Positions 8,635 through 17,763 of a stretch of DNA of 64,000 nucleotides are shown here, one piece after another (positions within the stretch are counted from its first letter, which is position 1; every line of letters begins with the position of its first letter). The position numbers and the translations under genes were made by a program. The notes beneath the pieces are model-generated. The model saw nothing but the letters and a program-made list of their open reading frames with translations, did not search any database and was not told where the DNA came from. Source of the DNA: Streptococcus ratti FA-1 = DSM 20564 (lineage in GTDB: Bacteria > Bacillota > Bacilli > Lactobacillales > Streptococcaceae); assembly GCF_000286075.1 (NCBI RefSeq), contig NZ_AJTZ01000003.1:111995-175994 (forward strand), written 5' to 3'.

Positions 8635-11514
8635 TTAATCTGATGTTATTTTTAAAATATCCAAAAGTCTGAGATAGTTGTCACAAATCGTACTGTCCAA
8701 AAAAGTGGCTATCCCAACTAAGCCATGCATTACTCCTACCGTTTCAGTTCCTCTAATGTTATATTCCATTGAATTTAATAAATAAGGAAGAATTTCTTGA
8801 ATGTATATTTCTACCTTACTGTATTCAATGTTAAGTATCGCCTCAGCATACTTACAAATCACAAGATTTCCTAAATCACCGTGACAAAAAGTTAGATTCA
8901 CACCTAGAGATTTTTGCATAGCAATCTCATATAATTCATAAGCTTCTTCAATAATATAGTCATCCTGATAGCCATGTTTTATAAGCTCAAGTCTTGATAA
9001 AAGAATACCTGGAATTCCGTGGCACCATCCCCATGAATAGCTGTTTCTATTATTGTCCTTAAACCACATTTGATTTGTCTTATCAAATAAGCGTCTTTCT
9101 GTTTTTAGTAATGATTGAATAAGAGTATAGTCATCTATATCTAATAGCTTGTTTGCTCTGTAAATAGCTAAAATAATTCCAGATGACCCATGTGCAAAAC
9201 CAGTAAAATAACGTTTTTTTTCCTGTGCAATAGGAAAATAGACTTCCCCCTTATCATAAATAATCGAATCTATTAGATGTAAGCGACATTTCTCAACTAA
9301 TTTAATCACACGATTATTCAAACAATCACTCAAATGTAATTGAAATATCTCTATTAAAGTTAATATGACACCTGCCGTTCCGTCTAAGATGTCTAATTTT
9401 TCATCCTTTTTAAAGCTATTTTCTATTAAGTCTAATAAGTAATGGATGCGTTTCAAAGATAAGACATCACTAAAGTTGTTATGCTTATATATATAAGCAT
9501 AATATCTTAAATATTCAACCACTCCGTTGTAAGCACCAATACTGATGTCTGATGTCCCATATTTAATAATTTTATCTATATCAATTTCAATATCACTTAT
9601 TAATTTATTAATAGGTAAATCTTTATAGCCTGATTTTTCGAGCAGTAGCAAACACCTTAGTATTCCAACGCTACCCGAATAATAACTATCAGGATTTTCA
9701 TGAATTTGGTAAAAGCTTCTATTATTATCACCTTCTAATTCAGGAGTTATCCAAAAATATTGTTTAGTTAATGGATTTATCAGTTTATTTTCAAAAACAG
9801 TCGCAATCATTTGTTCAATCGTCTGCGCCCTTTGCTTTTGTGGATTCTCTCCCTCATGAATTGTTACTTCATTTATCTCTTTTACGTCAAATTCTGTAGA
9901 AACTACTGTCAACATTTGAGTTATTAGTCTTAATTGTCTTTCAAGATCTTCCTCACATAGTAAATTCAATTTATACTCTAGACTTTCTAGAGGTGTTTCT
10001 ATAAAGTAATTTTTTATCTTCTCTCCATTGGATAAAAGTAAATCGGTACTACCAGTATTTAATTCAAAATATGGGATGTTAAACTTTAACATCTCCTTGT
10101 ACTCTTGTACTTCTTCTTCCTGGATTTCCTCACTTAGAAGTTTCATAGATACTGCAAAAGCATATTTAAAATGAAATAGGCACACTGGATTCTTTAATAG
10201 TCTTAATATTTGCGAATAATCATGGGTTTCTCTATTTAAATAGCGAATAGGAATATTGTTAAATAGCCGATTGAAATATTCTTTATAACGCTCTTTGTCT
10301 TTGAGAACCTCATTATAAATATTAGTAAAACCTCTCTGTATAAAATCTATGACATCTTTTAATTCATTTTTTTGGACTAGATGGTTAGATTTTTTCCAAG
10401 TTTCTGCAAAAGTATTTGGTAACTCTCCACTATATATTTTCAGCGGGCTCAAATCATAAAAATCTCCATTGCTTTTTACAATTGTAGGTAATATTATCAA
10501 ATTACTTACAGAGTCTTCCAAATAGTTAATATTATCCTCTTGTAACATTTTTGGAGTCATTTGCTTCTTGAACCTCAATCTACTAGTCAAAAGTGTCTCA
10601 ACATCTATTGCTACAGGAAATTCTCCACAAGATATAATATTTTCATAATGTAAATCGCTACCATTAAGTATATATGCAATAGCTAATAACTGTCCCAACC
10701 TAATATAATATCTCTCATTTTTATTCTTTGATTGTAATGGGATATATCGAATTTCTTCAGCCCAAGAATAGCTTCCTTGATCAATAATTTTAGGAGCTTT
10801 CATTTTTAATATTCCATCTTGATCCCCTATTTTATCTATAACTTCTTTAAATAATGTATCTAACTTACTTCTTCTCGGTTTATAAAAATAATTACCGAAT
10901 TCTGATTCTACCTTGATGACAAATTTCCCTCTATGTCTGTCTCCCATAGATAGTTTAATATCTGTTATCATTCCATCTGCTTCCAAAAACTGATTAGCAA
11001 CCAAGGCTTTATCTTGAATCAAATGAGAAAGAAACTCTAGTAAATACTTTGTGGTATCTCTTATAAATAAAATTATTGAAAAATACCAGTAAGGATACTT
11101 TTTAACAACTTCTGCTAAATTTTTATAGTCCTGATTTAAATAAGCTAAATATTCAGCTTGATTTTTATTAATATTTCTCATCTCTGCTATCCAGATACCT
11201 TCAGATAGAGAATAAATATTTTCTAACATATTCTCTGTTATAGTTCGTTCAATGGTATCACTTTGAAAACTGTCATCATATTTCTGTAATTGATTTCTTA
11301 TCTCAAATAAATACGGCTCAAGAAATGATAAATACAAATTAGAAAAAGTATTACTGCTAAGAAGATGAAATCTATTCCATATCTCATAAACCTCAAGCTC
11401 GTTTATGCTAGCGTTTATATCTTCTAATAGACACATACCAAATTTTTCGTACAATTTTTCAATATTTGGGTTATCGCTTAATTTAATAAAAATATTATCA
11501 GGCCTTGCTTCCAC
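8635..11514 (-). CDS. smbM1: class II lanthipeptide synthetase LanM1
   Basis: The 959-residue bifunctional enzyme dehydrates Ser/Thr and closes thioether rings in a prepeptide. The dehydratase half contains GSDLHYENI (about residue 284) and AIDVETLL. The cyclase half has GFAHGSSG (about 775), WGWCHGIPG (about 830) and FCHGDLGN (about 875), so the Cys, Cys and His zinc ligands are intact, unlike LanM2. The start codon is GTG at 11514 with a strong GGGGGAAG ribosome site. This is the first gene of the lantibiotic operon, and the 158 bp upstream form a divergent promoter region shared with a short-peptide gene. It is assigned as M1 by its position in the Smb order. Confidence 0.93.
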   Translation of the reverse strand: MEARPDNIFIKLSDNPNIEKLYEKFGMCLLEDINASINELEVYEIWNRFHLLSSNTFSNLYLSFLEPYLFEIRNQLQKYDDSFQSDTIERTITENMLENIYSLSEGIWIAEMRNINKNQAEYLAYLNQDYKNLAEVVKKYPYWYFSIILFIRDTTKYLLEFLSHLIQDKALVANQFLEADGMITDIKLSMGDRHRGKFVIKVESEFGNYFYKPRRSKLDTLFKEVIDKIGDQDGILKMKAPKIIDQGSYSWAEEIRYIPLQSKNKNERYYIRLGQLLAIAYILNGSDLHYENIISCGEFPVAIDVETLLTSRLRFKKQMTPKMLQEDNINYLEDSVSNLIILPTIVKSNGDFYDLSPLKIYSGELPNTFAETWKKSNHLVQKNELKDVIDFIQRGFTNIYNEVLKDKERYKEYFNRLFNNIPIRYLNRETHDYSQILRLLKNPVCLFHFKYAFAVSMKLLSEEIQEEEVQEYKEMLKFNIPYFELNTGSTDLLLSNGEKIKNYFIETPLESLEYKLNLLCEEDLERQLRLITQMLTVVSTEFDVKEINEVTIHEGENPQKQRAQTIEQMIATVFENKLINPLTKQYFWITPELEGDNNRSFYQIHENPDSYYSGSVGILRCLLLLEKSGYKDLPINKLISDIEIDIDKIIKYGTSDISIGAYNGVVEYLRYYAYIYKHNNFSDVLSLKRIHYLLDLIENSFKKDEKLDILDGTAGVILTLIEIFQLHLSDCLNNRVIKLVEKCRLHLIDSIIYDKGEVYFPIAQEKKRYFTGFAHGSSGIILAIYRANKLLDIDDYTLIQSLLKTERRLFDKTNQMWFKDNNRNSYSWGWCHGIPGILLSRLELIKHGYQDDYIIEEAYELYEIAMQKSLGVNLTFCHGDLGNLVICKYAEAILNIEYSKVEIYIQEILPYLLNSMEYNIRGTETVGVMHGLVGIATFLDSTICDNYLRLLDILKITSD

Positions 11515-11541
11515 AACTTCCCCCTTACCAAGTTTTTTACC

Positions 11542-11584
11542 ATTTTACTATCTAAAACCATATTTTTCTGATATTCCCAAATAT
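11542..11584 (-). promoter_or_regulatory. predicted promoter region and palindromic operator of the lantibiotic operon
   Basis: A perfect inverted repeat ATATT-CCCA-AATAT lies at 11571-11584. A weak -10 (TAAAAT on the minus strand, 11542-11547) places the palindrome centre near -42, and no good -35 is visible, as expected for an activator-dependent promoter. The adjacent Rgg-type regulator is the obvious candidate activator. The -10 assignment is tentative. Confidence 0.4.
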
Positions 11585-11604
11585 GAAATTAGTTTTTTAT
11601 TTTT

Positions 11605-11651
11605 TTGCACATTTGCAACTTTTTTATATTTCGACTTTCTGGATATACAAT
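11605..11651 (+). promoter_or_regulatory. predicted promoter of the short-peptide gene with an upstream inverted repeat
   Basis: A TATACAAT -10 sits at 11644-11651, followed after a few bases by AGGAGG and the peptide ATG. There is no consensus -35 at 16-18 bp. An inverted repeat TTGC-ACATTT-GCAA at 11605-11618 lies roughly 46 bp upstream of the expected start, a common activator position. Confidence 0.4.
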
Positions 11652-11672
11652 AGTATTAGGAGGATGATAAAA

Positions 11673-11732
11673 ATGAAAAAGAAACTTATCTTTATTAACC
11701 TTGTCGTTCCACTTTTACTATTTTTTCTATAG
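11673..11732 (+). CDS. small hydrophobic peptide, candidate Rgg pheromone precursor
   Basis: A 19-residue ORF, MKKKLIFINLVVPLLLFFL, is preceded by a perfect AGGAGG ribosome site 6 nt upstream and by a -10 element. It has the layout of Rgg-associated pheromone precursors: a Lys-rich start and then a fully hydrophobic stretch. It faces the Rgg-type gene (3' ends together, separated by a terminator) and diverges from the lantibiotic operon. It lacks the Asp/Glu of known SHP pheromones and the WW of XIP, so it would be a different peptide class. Expression and function are inferred from context only. Confidence 0.6.
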   Translation: MKKKLIFINLVVPLLLFFL

Positions 11733-11737
11733 AAAAA

Positions 11738-11759
11738 ATGAGCTATTCTAATAGCTCAT
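11738..11759. terminator. bidirectional terminator between peptide gene and rgg
   Basis: ATGAGCTATT at 11738-11747 is followed, after CT, by its exact reverse complement AATAGCTCAT at 11750-11759. Runs of A precede it and T-rich sequence follows, so it can end transcripts from both convergent genes. Confidence 0.75.
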
Positions 11760-11766
11760 TTCTATT

Positions 11767-12630
11767 TTACACTTCTAATATTTGCCTTAAATTTTCTCTT
11801 AAAAACATTGGAAATATTGGGTCTGCCAGCTCCTTTACTCTGTCAATAAACTGCTCTAAATCTGCCATTGTCGTTGCTCCTGTTTCCATGTGGTCGAGGA
11901 GTTTCTCATAAAAATCTATATTAATCTTAGTAAATATATCTTGAAAGGTAATTAACTGTCGTAAGTGGCTGATAAAATATCTCGTGTAGTAAAATTCTCG
12001 TCGTTCTAATAAAACTAGTGATAAGTTTTGAAGTGTCTGCTGTGAGAGAAGTTTATGAGTTGGTATGGAACTATAGAGCTTGTCCCGCTCGATAAAGGCC
12101 TTACCTAAAAAGATAAGATCTTCATTGCTTAAAGCTGTCATGGTATTGCCAAATATATAGAGCTCATAAGTCGTCCACTCTTCAATAGCATATAGATAGT
12201 TAACTAATAATTTTTTATCATCATCAGGAACTTGATAACTCTTATCCAGATTAAAGAGAGCCACTTTAACGACTAATTTATTTAACTTCTCATAAACATC
12301 AAATACTTCATCTCCCTCAATGTCTTCCAACATGGTTTTTAAACCATCAATATCATGTTGGTTATAAAGTTGAGCAAGTTGCTGGGAACGTTTAAAATAA
12401 ATTGTTTCCTGATAATGATTAACGGCATAACTAAACTCTGGGAAAGTCATATGTATAGCTTCAATAGCTAATAGCAGCTTATCTGCTGTCAGCATGGTTT
12501 GCCCATTTTCAAATCTAGATAGCTGGGACAAGGAAAGATTTTCTCTAGCGACATCCTTTAGCTTGAGCCCACGCGCTATACGAAGGTCACGGTATAATTC
12601 ACCCAATTGCATTAATTGTTCTTGGTCCAT
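11767..12630 (-). CDS. Rgg/GadR/MutR-family transcriptional regulator
   Basis: The 287-residue protein has an N-terminal helix-turn-helix (about residues 8-63; ENLSLSQLSRFENGQTML) followed by an all-helical repeat domain that in the Rgg family binds a short peptide. Length and architecture match Rgg regulators, and MutR-type members control lantibiotic operons in oral streptococci. It sits next to a short hydrophobic-peptide ORF and the lantibiotic operon, so I infer that it responds to that peptide and activates the operon. A good GGAGG ribosome site precedes the ATG. Its exact Rgg subgroup cannot be settled by eye. Confidence 0.88.
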   Translation of the reverse strand: MDQEQLMQLGELYRDLRIARGLKLKDVARENLSLSQLSRFENGQTMLTADKLLLAIEAIHMTFPEFSYAVNHYQETIYFKRSQQLAQLYNQHDIDGLKTMLEDIEGDEVFDVYEKLNKLVVKVALFNLDKSYQVPDDDKKLLVNYLYAIEEWTTYELYIFGNTMTALSNEDLIFLGKAFIERDKLYSSIPTHKLLSQQTLQNLSLVLLERREFYYTRYFISHLRQLITFQDIFTKINIDFYEKLLDHMETGATTMADLEQFIDRVKELADPIFPMFLRENLRQILEV

Positions 12631-12666
12631 TGACAGCCTCCTTTATCATATAGATAGGGTACTCAG

Positions 12667-12710
12667 ATTATAGCAAATATCCCTGTTTTTATTTGTCTAT
12701 TCGTGAATAG
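12667..12710 (-). promoter_or_regulatory. promoter of rgg with a perfect palindrome near -35
   Basis: Read on the minus strand, TGCTATAAT forms an extended -10 (hexamer at 12667-12672). A perfect palindrome CTATTC-GT-GAATAG lies at 12697-12710, directly upstream of the -35 position, and could be an operator for self-regulation. Confidence 0.55.
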
Positions 12711-12782
12711 TCGTCATTTGTCCTGAATGGTTAAAATTTTCGATAGAAATCTCACTTTATTATTCGGAAATATGCTTTTTCT

Positions 12783-12812
12783 AAAAAAGACTGAGCAAAA
12801 ACTTGTCCAGTC
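12783..12812 (-). terminator. leuS terminator
   Basis: On the minus strand GACTGGACAA pairs with TTGCTCAGTC (one mismatch, one G-U) around a GTTT loop and is followed by six T. It lies just after the leuS stop. Confidence 0.8.
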
Positions 12813-12821
12813 CTCATATTT

Positions 12822-15323
12822 TTATTTAACCACAATATTGACCAATTTATTCGGTACCGCAATTACTTTCACAATATCTTTTCCTGCAATTTCAGCCTGA
12901 ATTTTATCATTGGCAAGAGCAATCTTTTCAAGTTCTTCACGGCTGGAATCCTTAGGAACAACAGCTTTGGCACGGACTTTTCCTTTAATTTGCAAGACAA
13001 TTTCAACGTCATCTTCAACTAATTTGCTTGCGTCGTAAGTCGGCCAAGCTACATAAGAAATGGATTCTCCGCTTTGCGTCAGCTTTTGCCAAAGTTCTTC
13101 AGCTAAGTGCGGCGCAAATGGTGCAAGTAACTGAATAAAACCTTTGGCGTATTCGGCATAGAGTTGTTCTTCCTTATTAGCAGCATTGACAAAGATCATA
13201 AGCTGAGAGATGGCCGTATTGAAGCGCATAGCTTCAAGATGCTCTGTTACTGTTTTAACAACTTCATTATAAACCTTGTCTAGATGACCATTGTTTTCAG
13301 CAACTATGTCTTTAGAAGTGATGAGACGATAGACGCGGTCGAGAAATTTACGCGAGCCTTCCAAACCTTCTTCGGACCAAGCAATGGAAGCATCGAGCGG
13401 TCCCATGAACATTTCGTAAACACGAAGGGTATCGGCACCGTATTGTTCTACAACATCGTCAGGGTTAACAACGTTCTTGAGGGATTTAGACATCTTAGCT
13501 GGTGCTTGTTCCAGCTCTTCTCCCGTTTCAATATTAAAGAAAGAACCGTCACGTTTTTCAACCTTATCTGTTGCCACAAGGGCACCGCGGTGGTCACGAT
13601 AGCTAGTACCCAAAATCATTCCTTGGTTAAAGAGTTTTTGGAAGGGTTCTTTGGTCGGAACAACACCTAAATCATAAAGGAACTTATGCCAGAAACGGGC
13701 ATAAAGAAGGTGAAGCACAGCATGTTCAGCACCACCGACATAAATATCAACTGGCAGCCATTGTTTAAGCAATTCTTCATCAGCCAGTTTTTGGTCATTG
13801 TGCGGATCAACATAGCGCAGGAAGTACCAGCTGGAGCCTGCCCACTGCGGCATGGTGTTGGTTTCCCGGCGGCCCTTGACCCCATCTTCACGGGTTACTT
13901 CCAGCCAGTCTGTCAAGTTAGCAAGCGGAGACTCACCTGTACCTGACGGGCGAATGTCCTTAGTCACTGGCAAAACAAGTGGTAATTGATCCTCTGGAAC
14001 TGCTGTCGAAGTGCCATCTTCCCAATGAATGATTGGAATTGGTTCACCCCAGTAGCGCTGACGGCTAAAGAGCCAGTCGCGCAGGCGGTAGGTCACTTTT
14101 TTATTGCCTACACCCTTGTCTTCCAGCCAAGCTACCATCTTGTCAATAGCGGCAGCCTTGTCAAGCCCGTCTAAAAATTCGGAATTGATGTGAAGACCGT
14201 CTTCTGTATAAGCAGCGTCAGCTACCTTGCCACCTTCAAGAACGGGAATAATATCAAGATTGAACTGTTTAGCAAATTCCCAGTCACGCTCATCATGAGC
14301 AGGAACGGCCATAATAGCACCTGTTCCGTAGCTGGCAAGGACATAGTCAGCAATCCAGATAGGAATCTCTTTGCCGTTAACAGGATTAATAGCATAGGCA
14401 CCGGTCCAAACACCTGTCTTTTCCTTGGCAAGGTCTGTACGGGCCAGGTCTGATTTGAGAGAGGCCTGACGTTTGTAGTCTGCCACTGCCTGTGCTTGGT
14501 CGGCTGTTGTAATCGCATCTACCAAGTCATGCTCGGGAGCAAGAACAGCGTAAGTGGCTCCAAAAAGCGTATCAGGACGAGTCGTAAAGACTGTGAAGTC
14601 TTTGTCAGTGCCTTTAACCTTGAAGGTTACATTGGCACCTGTTGATTTACCAATCCAGTTGCGCTGCATGTCCTTAATAGACTCTGGCCAATCAAGGTCT
14701 TCCAAATCTTCTAAGAGACGCTCTGCATAGGCTGTGATTTTCAGCATCCATTGGCGCATAGGTTTACGAACAACGGGATAGCCGCCGCGCTCTGATGTCC
14801 CATCAGGCAGGACTTCTTCATTGGCGATGGCTGTACCTAATTCTTCAACCCAGTTGACTGGTACTTCAGCTTCGTATGCTAAACCTTTTTCATACAATTT
14901 GGTAAAAATCCACTGGGTCCACTTGTAGTAGTTAGGATCAGTTGTGTTAATTTCACGGTCCCAATCGTATGAAAAGCCAAGTGACTTAATTTGACGTTTA
15001 AAAGTCGCAATGTTTTGGGCTGTAAAATCAGCGGGATCATGGCCCGTATCCATAGCATACTGCTCAGCAGGCAGGCCAAAGGCATCCCAGCCCATTGGGT
15101 GGAGGACATTGTAGCCTTGAGCACGCTTGAAACGGCTGAGGATATCAGTCGCAGTGTATCCTTCCGGGTGTCCTACATGGAGCCCTGCTCCAGACGGATA
15201 AGGAAACATATCCAGGGCATAAAAGTTCGGTTTAGAGGCATCTGTCCCAGTCTTAAATGTATGATGATCTTTCCAGAACTCCTGCCATTTATTCTCAATT
15301 GCTTTGTGATTGTAGTAAACCAT
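12822..15323 (-). CDS. leuS: leucyl-tRNA synthetase
   Basis: This class Ia synthetase charges tRNA-Leu. The start is the ATG at 15323 ([14 protein letters not shown]...) with GGAG upstream, giving 833 residues; the frame continues upstream to 15386 but without a ribosome site. The HIGH-type motif reads HVGHPEGY (about residue 50). The editing domain with [11 protein letters not shown] lies in the middle, and the KMSKS motif is intact (AKMSKSLKN). The C-terminal domain ends with the usual anticodon-side and tail region. It is monocistronic, with its own promoter and terminator, and marks the first core gene after the lantibiotic island. Confidence 0.98.
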   Translation of the reverse strand: MVYYNHKAIENKWQEFWKDHHTFKTGTDASKPNFYALDMFPYPSGAGLHVGHPEGYTATDILSRFKRAQGYNVLHPMGWDAFGLPAEQYAMDTGHDPADFTAQNIATFKRQIKSLGFSYDWDREINTTDPNYYKWTQWIFTKLYEKGLAYEAEVPVNWVEELGTAIANEEVLPDGTSERGGYPVVRKPMRQWMLKITAYAERLLEDLEDLDWPESIKDMQRNWIGKSTGANVTFKVKGTDKDFTVFTTRPDTLFGATYAVLAPEHDLVDAITTADQAQAVADYKRQASLKSDLARTDLAKEKTGVWTGAYAINPVNGKEIPIWIADYVLASYGTGAIMAVPAHDERDWEFAKQFNLDIIPVLEGGKVADAAYTEDGLHINSEFLDGLDKAAAIDKMVAWLEDKGVGNKKVTYRLRDWLFSRQRYWGEPIPIIHWEDGTSTAVPEDQLPLVLPVTKDIRPSGTGESPLANLTDWLEVTREDGVKGRRETNTMPQWAGSSWYFLRYVDPHNDQKLADEELLKQWLPVDIYVGGAEHAVLHLLYARFWHKFLYDLGVVPTKEPFQKLFNQGMILGTSYRDHRGALVATDKVEKRDGSFFNIETGEELEQAPAKMSKSLKNVVNPDDVVEQYGADTLRVYEMFMGPLDASIAWSEEGLEGSRKFLDRVYRLITSKDIVAENNGHLDKVYNEVVKTVTEHLEAMRFNTAISQLMIFVNAANKEEQLYAEYAKGFIQLLAPFAPHLAEELWQKLTQSGESISYVAWPTYDASKLVEDDVEIVLQIKGKVRAKAVVPKDSSREELEKIALANDKIQAEIAGKDIVKVIAVPNKLVNIVVK

Positions 15324-15351
15324 AGTATTCTCCAAAAAATATAGTCTCCTT

Positions 15352-15360
15352 ATTATATCA
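15352..15360 (-). promoter_or_regulatory. extended -10 promoter of leuS
   Basis: TGATATAAT on the minus strand (hexamer 15352-15357) lies about 30 bp before the leuS start codon. The -35 region is poorly conserved, which an extended -10 can compensate. I see no T-box leader; the space before the gene is too short. Confidence 0.6.
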
Positions 15361-15480
15361 TTTTTACAAGGAATGAACAGGGGCAAATAAATATCTCGCT
15401 TGGTAGATTTACAACATCCTATTGTCCATTTTTTCCAATGAATTCAACAGAATCTGCGGAATTAAAATTTATTTTCCAAC

Positions 15481-15517
15481 AAAAAAGCGAAGAAGTCTGT
15501 CCTTAGAATTTCTTCAC
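15481..15517 (-). terminator. terminator of the ferritin-like gene
   Basis: GTGAAGAA and TTCTTCGC on the minus strand pair (one G-U) around a 15-nt loop and are followed by a T-rich run just after the stop at 15529. Confidence 0.55.
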
Positions 15518-15528
15518 TACTCTTCTTT

Positions 15529-15987
15529 TTATAGCTGCTGTGTCAGCCAGTTTTGTACCCCAATCAGCTCAATCAAATCAAGCTGTGCCTCTGTCCAAAG
15601 CATGTCTTCCTCTTCATCTTTGTAGTAAGCTTTCAAAAGATCATAAGTGGCATAGTCTGTCTTGAAATCTTCAAAAAGATTATTCGCTTTTAAGAAAGCA
15701 AATCCCTCTCTTGAAAGGTCAAGGTCGTGCTTCAAATAATCAATTGGGTTTTGAAAAAGCGGTTCTGATTGTCCCACTTCCATTTTCAGTTCTCCGCCCA
15801 AATCCAAGATACGGTTAATGAATTGATTCATAAAATCACGTTCTTCTTCTGCATGACCGTCATATTTTGTTTCTAACTTACTAAAGCCGAGTGCTCCAAA
15901 AATTCTAGCTTGCATCTGATGATAGGTTGCCTGCGTATTCATTGTTGTTACAAGCTTTTGCAAATATGAAACTGCTTCTTTCGTCAT
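15529..15987 (-). CDS. ferritin-like / bacterioferritin-domain protein
   Basis: The 152-residue protein looks all-helical with regularly placed acidic residues (HAEEERDFMNQFINRIL, KAYYKDEEEDMLW), suggesting a four-helix ferritin-like bundle with a carboxylate-bridged metal site. Homologues in streptococci are annotated as bacterioferritin-domain proteins and may store iron or limit iron-driven oxidation. It is shorter than classical Dps and has no Dps signature. It is a single gene with a GGAG-like ribosome site. The assignment to the fold is fairly firm, the role is not. Confidence 0.7.
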   Translation of the reverse strand: MTKEAVSYLQKLVTTMNTQATYHQMQARIFGALGFSKLETKYDGHAEEERDFMNQFINRILDLGGELKMEVGQSEPLFQNPIDYLKHDLDLSREGFAFLKANNLFEDFKTDYATYDLLKAYYKDEEEDMLWTEAQLDLIELIGVQNWLTQQL

Positions 15988-16122
15988 AAGGAACTCCTTT
16001 CAAATTGACCATATACATTTTACTTCTTAAAGTTTATCACTTTATTTTTTAAAATCAATTTTTTAGTTTTTTCTGGTCAATCTGCTAAATAGGTTTTCAG
16101 ATCAGGCATTCGTTTTTCAGCA

Positions 16123-16920
16123 TCAGTCAGTCCTAAACGATATTATCTCATCAAATTTTTCAGGATTTTTCTCCAAACGGCCGATTTCAACCGTACGGCT
16201 GGGGCGAAGAACAAAGAGTTCCCTGCTTTCTTCCAGGTTAATAATATGCTCAACTGTCGCATTGTAATGCTCAGGACGCCTCGAAGCTACTTTAATAAAG
16301 TTTGGGTATTTGCGGTAGAGGAGCTTATATATTCGACCGCTGGACGGTTTTTTGCGATAATCAATGGGCCGTGTTAAAACCACAATCAGCTTATCAAAGC
16401 CTAAACTTCTGGCAAAATCAACCGGAATAGAGTCAGCTAGACCGCCGTCCAGATACTTTTTGCCCTCCCATTCGACAATTTTAGAAGCTAGAGGAAGAGC
16501 CGAGCTGGCCCGAAGAGCTTCCATTTGTTTAAAAACGTTTGTAATTTGGATATAGTCAGGCTTGCCGGTTTCTATATTCGTCGCTGCTGCATAAAAAGGA
16601 ATGTTCGCTTTCTCAAAAGCCTCTTCATCAAAAACATCTAACTCCATGGGAATCTTATAATAAGTGAAGTCCTTATTAACCACATTGCCGGTTGTCAGCC
16701 AGCTGCGCAGCCCCATATAATTAGGGTAAGAGATATATTTTTTATTGTAACGCAGGGCACGGCCGCGCTGGCCTGATACATAATTAACCCCAAAAAGAGC
16801 ACCCGCAGACACCGCAACAATGCCATCAACCTTAATCTTTGCATCTAAAAAGGCATCCAGCACACCAGCCGTATACAAACCGCGCATGCCACCGCCTTCT
16901 AAAACCAAACCAACAGACAT
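16123..16920 (-). CDS. patatin-like phospholipase family protein
   Basis: The product (about 265 residues from the ATG at 16920) belongs to the patatin family of serine acyl hydrolases with a Ser-Asp dyad. It shows the oxyanion loop LEGGGMRGLY near the start, the nucleophile elbow VSAGA (GxSxG type) and the conserved DGG segment (LDGGLADSIP). I chose MSVGLVLEGGG as the start because GGAAGG precedes it; an ATG eight codons upstream has no ribosome site. The substrate is unknown. It is transcribed alone, in the same direction as nusG. Confidence 0.88.
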   Translation of the reverse strand: MSVGLVLEGGGMRGLYTAGVLDAFLDAKIKVDGIVAVSAGALFGVNYVSGQRGRALRYNKKYISYPNYMGLRSWLTTGNVVNKDFTYYKIPMELDVFDEEAFEKANIPFYAAATNIETGKPDYIQITNVFKQMEALRASSALPLASKIVEWEGKKYLDGGLADSIPVDFARSLGFDKLIVVLTRPIDYRKKPSSGRIYKLLYRKYPNFIKVASRRPEHYNATVEHIINLEESRELFVLRPSRTVEIGRLEKNPEKFDEIISFRTD

Positions 16921-17097
16921 CTTATCCTTCCTTTCACCAATCAATTGTCCTTATTATAACAAAAGCTTGCCGAAAATGCGGAAAACTAGAGCTGATTTTC
17001 ACAGGCAAGCCCCTCTCATCAGCCAAACACAAAGCACTGTTTTTGAAAAAACAGAACAATGAGCCTGACTTACACTATTGTTGACTCTTGATATGAA

Positions 17098-17128
17098 AAA
17101 GAAGCCGAAACAAACGTTTCAGCCTCAT
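17098..17128 (-). terminator. nusG terminator
   Basis: GAAGCCGAAAC (17101-17111) pairs with GTTTCAGCCTC (17116-17126) around a short loop. On the minus strand it is followed by TTTTTC, directly downstream of the nusG stop. Confidence 0.8.
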
Positions 17129-17132
17129 ATAC

Positions 17133-17672
17133 TTATAGTTCTGCAATCTGATACAATTCCAGTTCTGCCTGTGTTTCAGCGCCAAACATGTTAATCATGA
17201 TTTTGACTTTATTGTTTTCAATTTCAACAACACGGCCTTCCTGTCCCATAAAGGCACCGTCAATAATTTGAACCACATCACCTTCTTTGATGTTGGTATC
17301 GATGACATCCACCGTTTGCCCCATTGACAGAAGAATAGAACGAATTTCTTCTTCAAGCAACGGTGTTGGTTTAGAACGGTTCCCGTGCGAACCGACAAAG
17401 CCGGTAACGTTCGGTGTGTTACGCACGACAAACCAAGCTTCATCTGTCATGACCATTTCAACCAAAACATAACCTGGGAAACGATTTTCTTCAACTTCTT
17501 TTGATTTTCCATTTTTCTCAACATTGACAGTTTGTGTGGGAATTTCCACGCGCAGGATATTATCCAGCATGTTGTAGGTCTGGGCGCGCTGCAAAAGATT
17601 TTCCTTAACCTTATTTTCATAACCTGAATAAGTTTGCAAAACAAACCAGCCCTTATCAAATGAATCTAACAT
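17133..17672 (-). CDS. nusG: transcription termination/antitermination factor NusG
   Basis: NusG binds RNA polymerase and couples elongation with pausing, termination and ribosomes. The N-terminal NGN domain begins KGWFVLQTYSGYENKVKENL, with FPGYVLVEM in the middle. The C-terminal KOW domain carries EGDVVQIIDGAFMGQEGRVVEI. The ATG at 17672 has GGAGG upstream; an in-frame ATG five codons earlier overlaps that ribosome site and is unlikely. The length (179 residues) is typical. It lies downstream of secE and rpmG, the usual Firmicute order, but with an intervening promoter and hairpins (17691-17763). Confidence 0.98.
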   Translation of the reverse strand: MLDSFDKGWFVLQTYSGYENKVKENLLQRAQTYNMLDNILRVEIPTQTVNVEKNGKSKEVEENRFPGYVLVEMVMTDEAWFVVRNTPNVTGFVGSHGNRSKPTPLLEEEIRSILLSMGQTVDVIDTNIKEGDVVQIIDGAFMGQEGRVVEIENNKVKIMINMFGAETQAELELYQIAEL

Positions 17673-17690
17673 AATAATTGCCTCCATTAT

Positions 17691-17763
17691 AAAAAAGCCT
17701 ATGCGGCTTTTGAAACTTTTGTTATATTATACCATAAAAGTGTCAAAAACGATAGGCTTTTTT
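17691..17763 (-). promoter_or_regulatory. nusG promoter and leader hairpins (candidate attenuator)
   Basis: On the minus strand an extended -10 TGGTATAAT lies at 17726-17734. Between it and the nusG ribosome site, AAAAGCC and GGCTTTT (17705-17711 and 17693-17699) form a hairpin followed by T residues. A second copy of AAAAAAGCCTAT (17752-17763, minus strand) upstream of the promoter is perfectly complementary to ATAGGCTTTTTT (17691-17702). Transcripts reading through from secE could therefore form a longer stem than those starting at the local promoter. Confidence 0.6.

Noticed and set aside
15324..15386. Longer N-terminus for LeuS
   Set aside because: The extension crosses the extended -10 promoter and has no ribosome site; the ATG at 15323 has GGAG.
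15324..15400. T-box riboswitch before leuS
   Set aside because: The leader between the -10 and the start codon is only about 30 nt, too short for a T-box.
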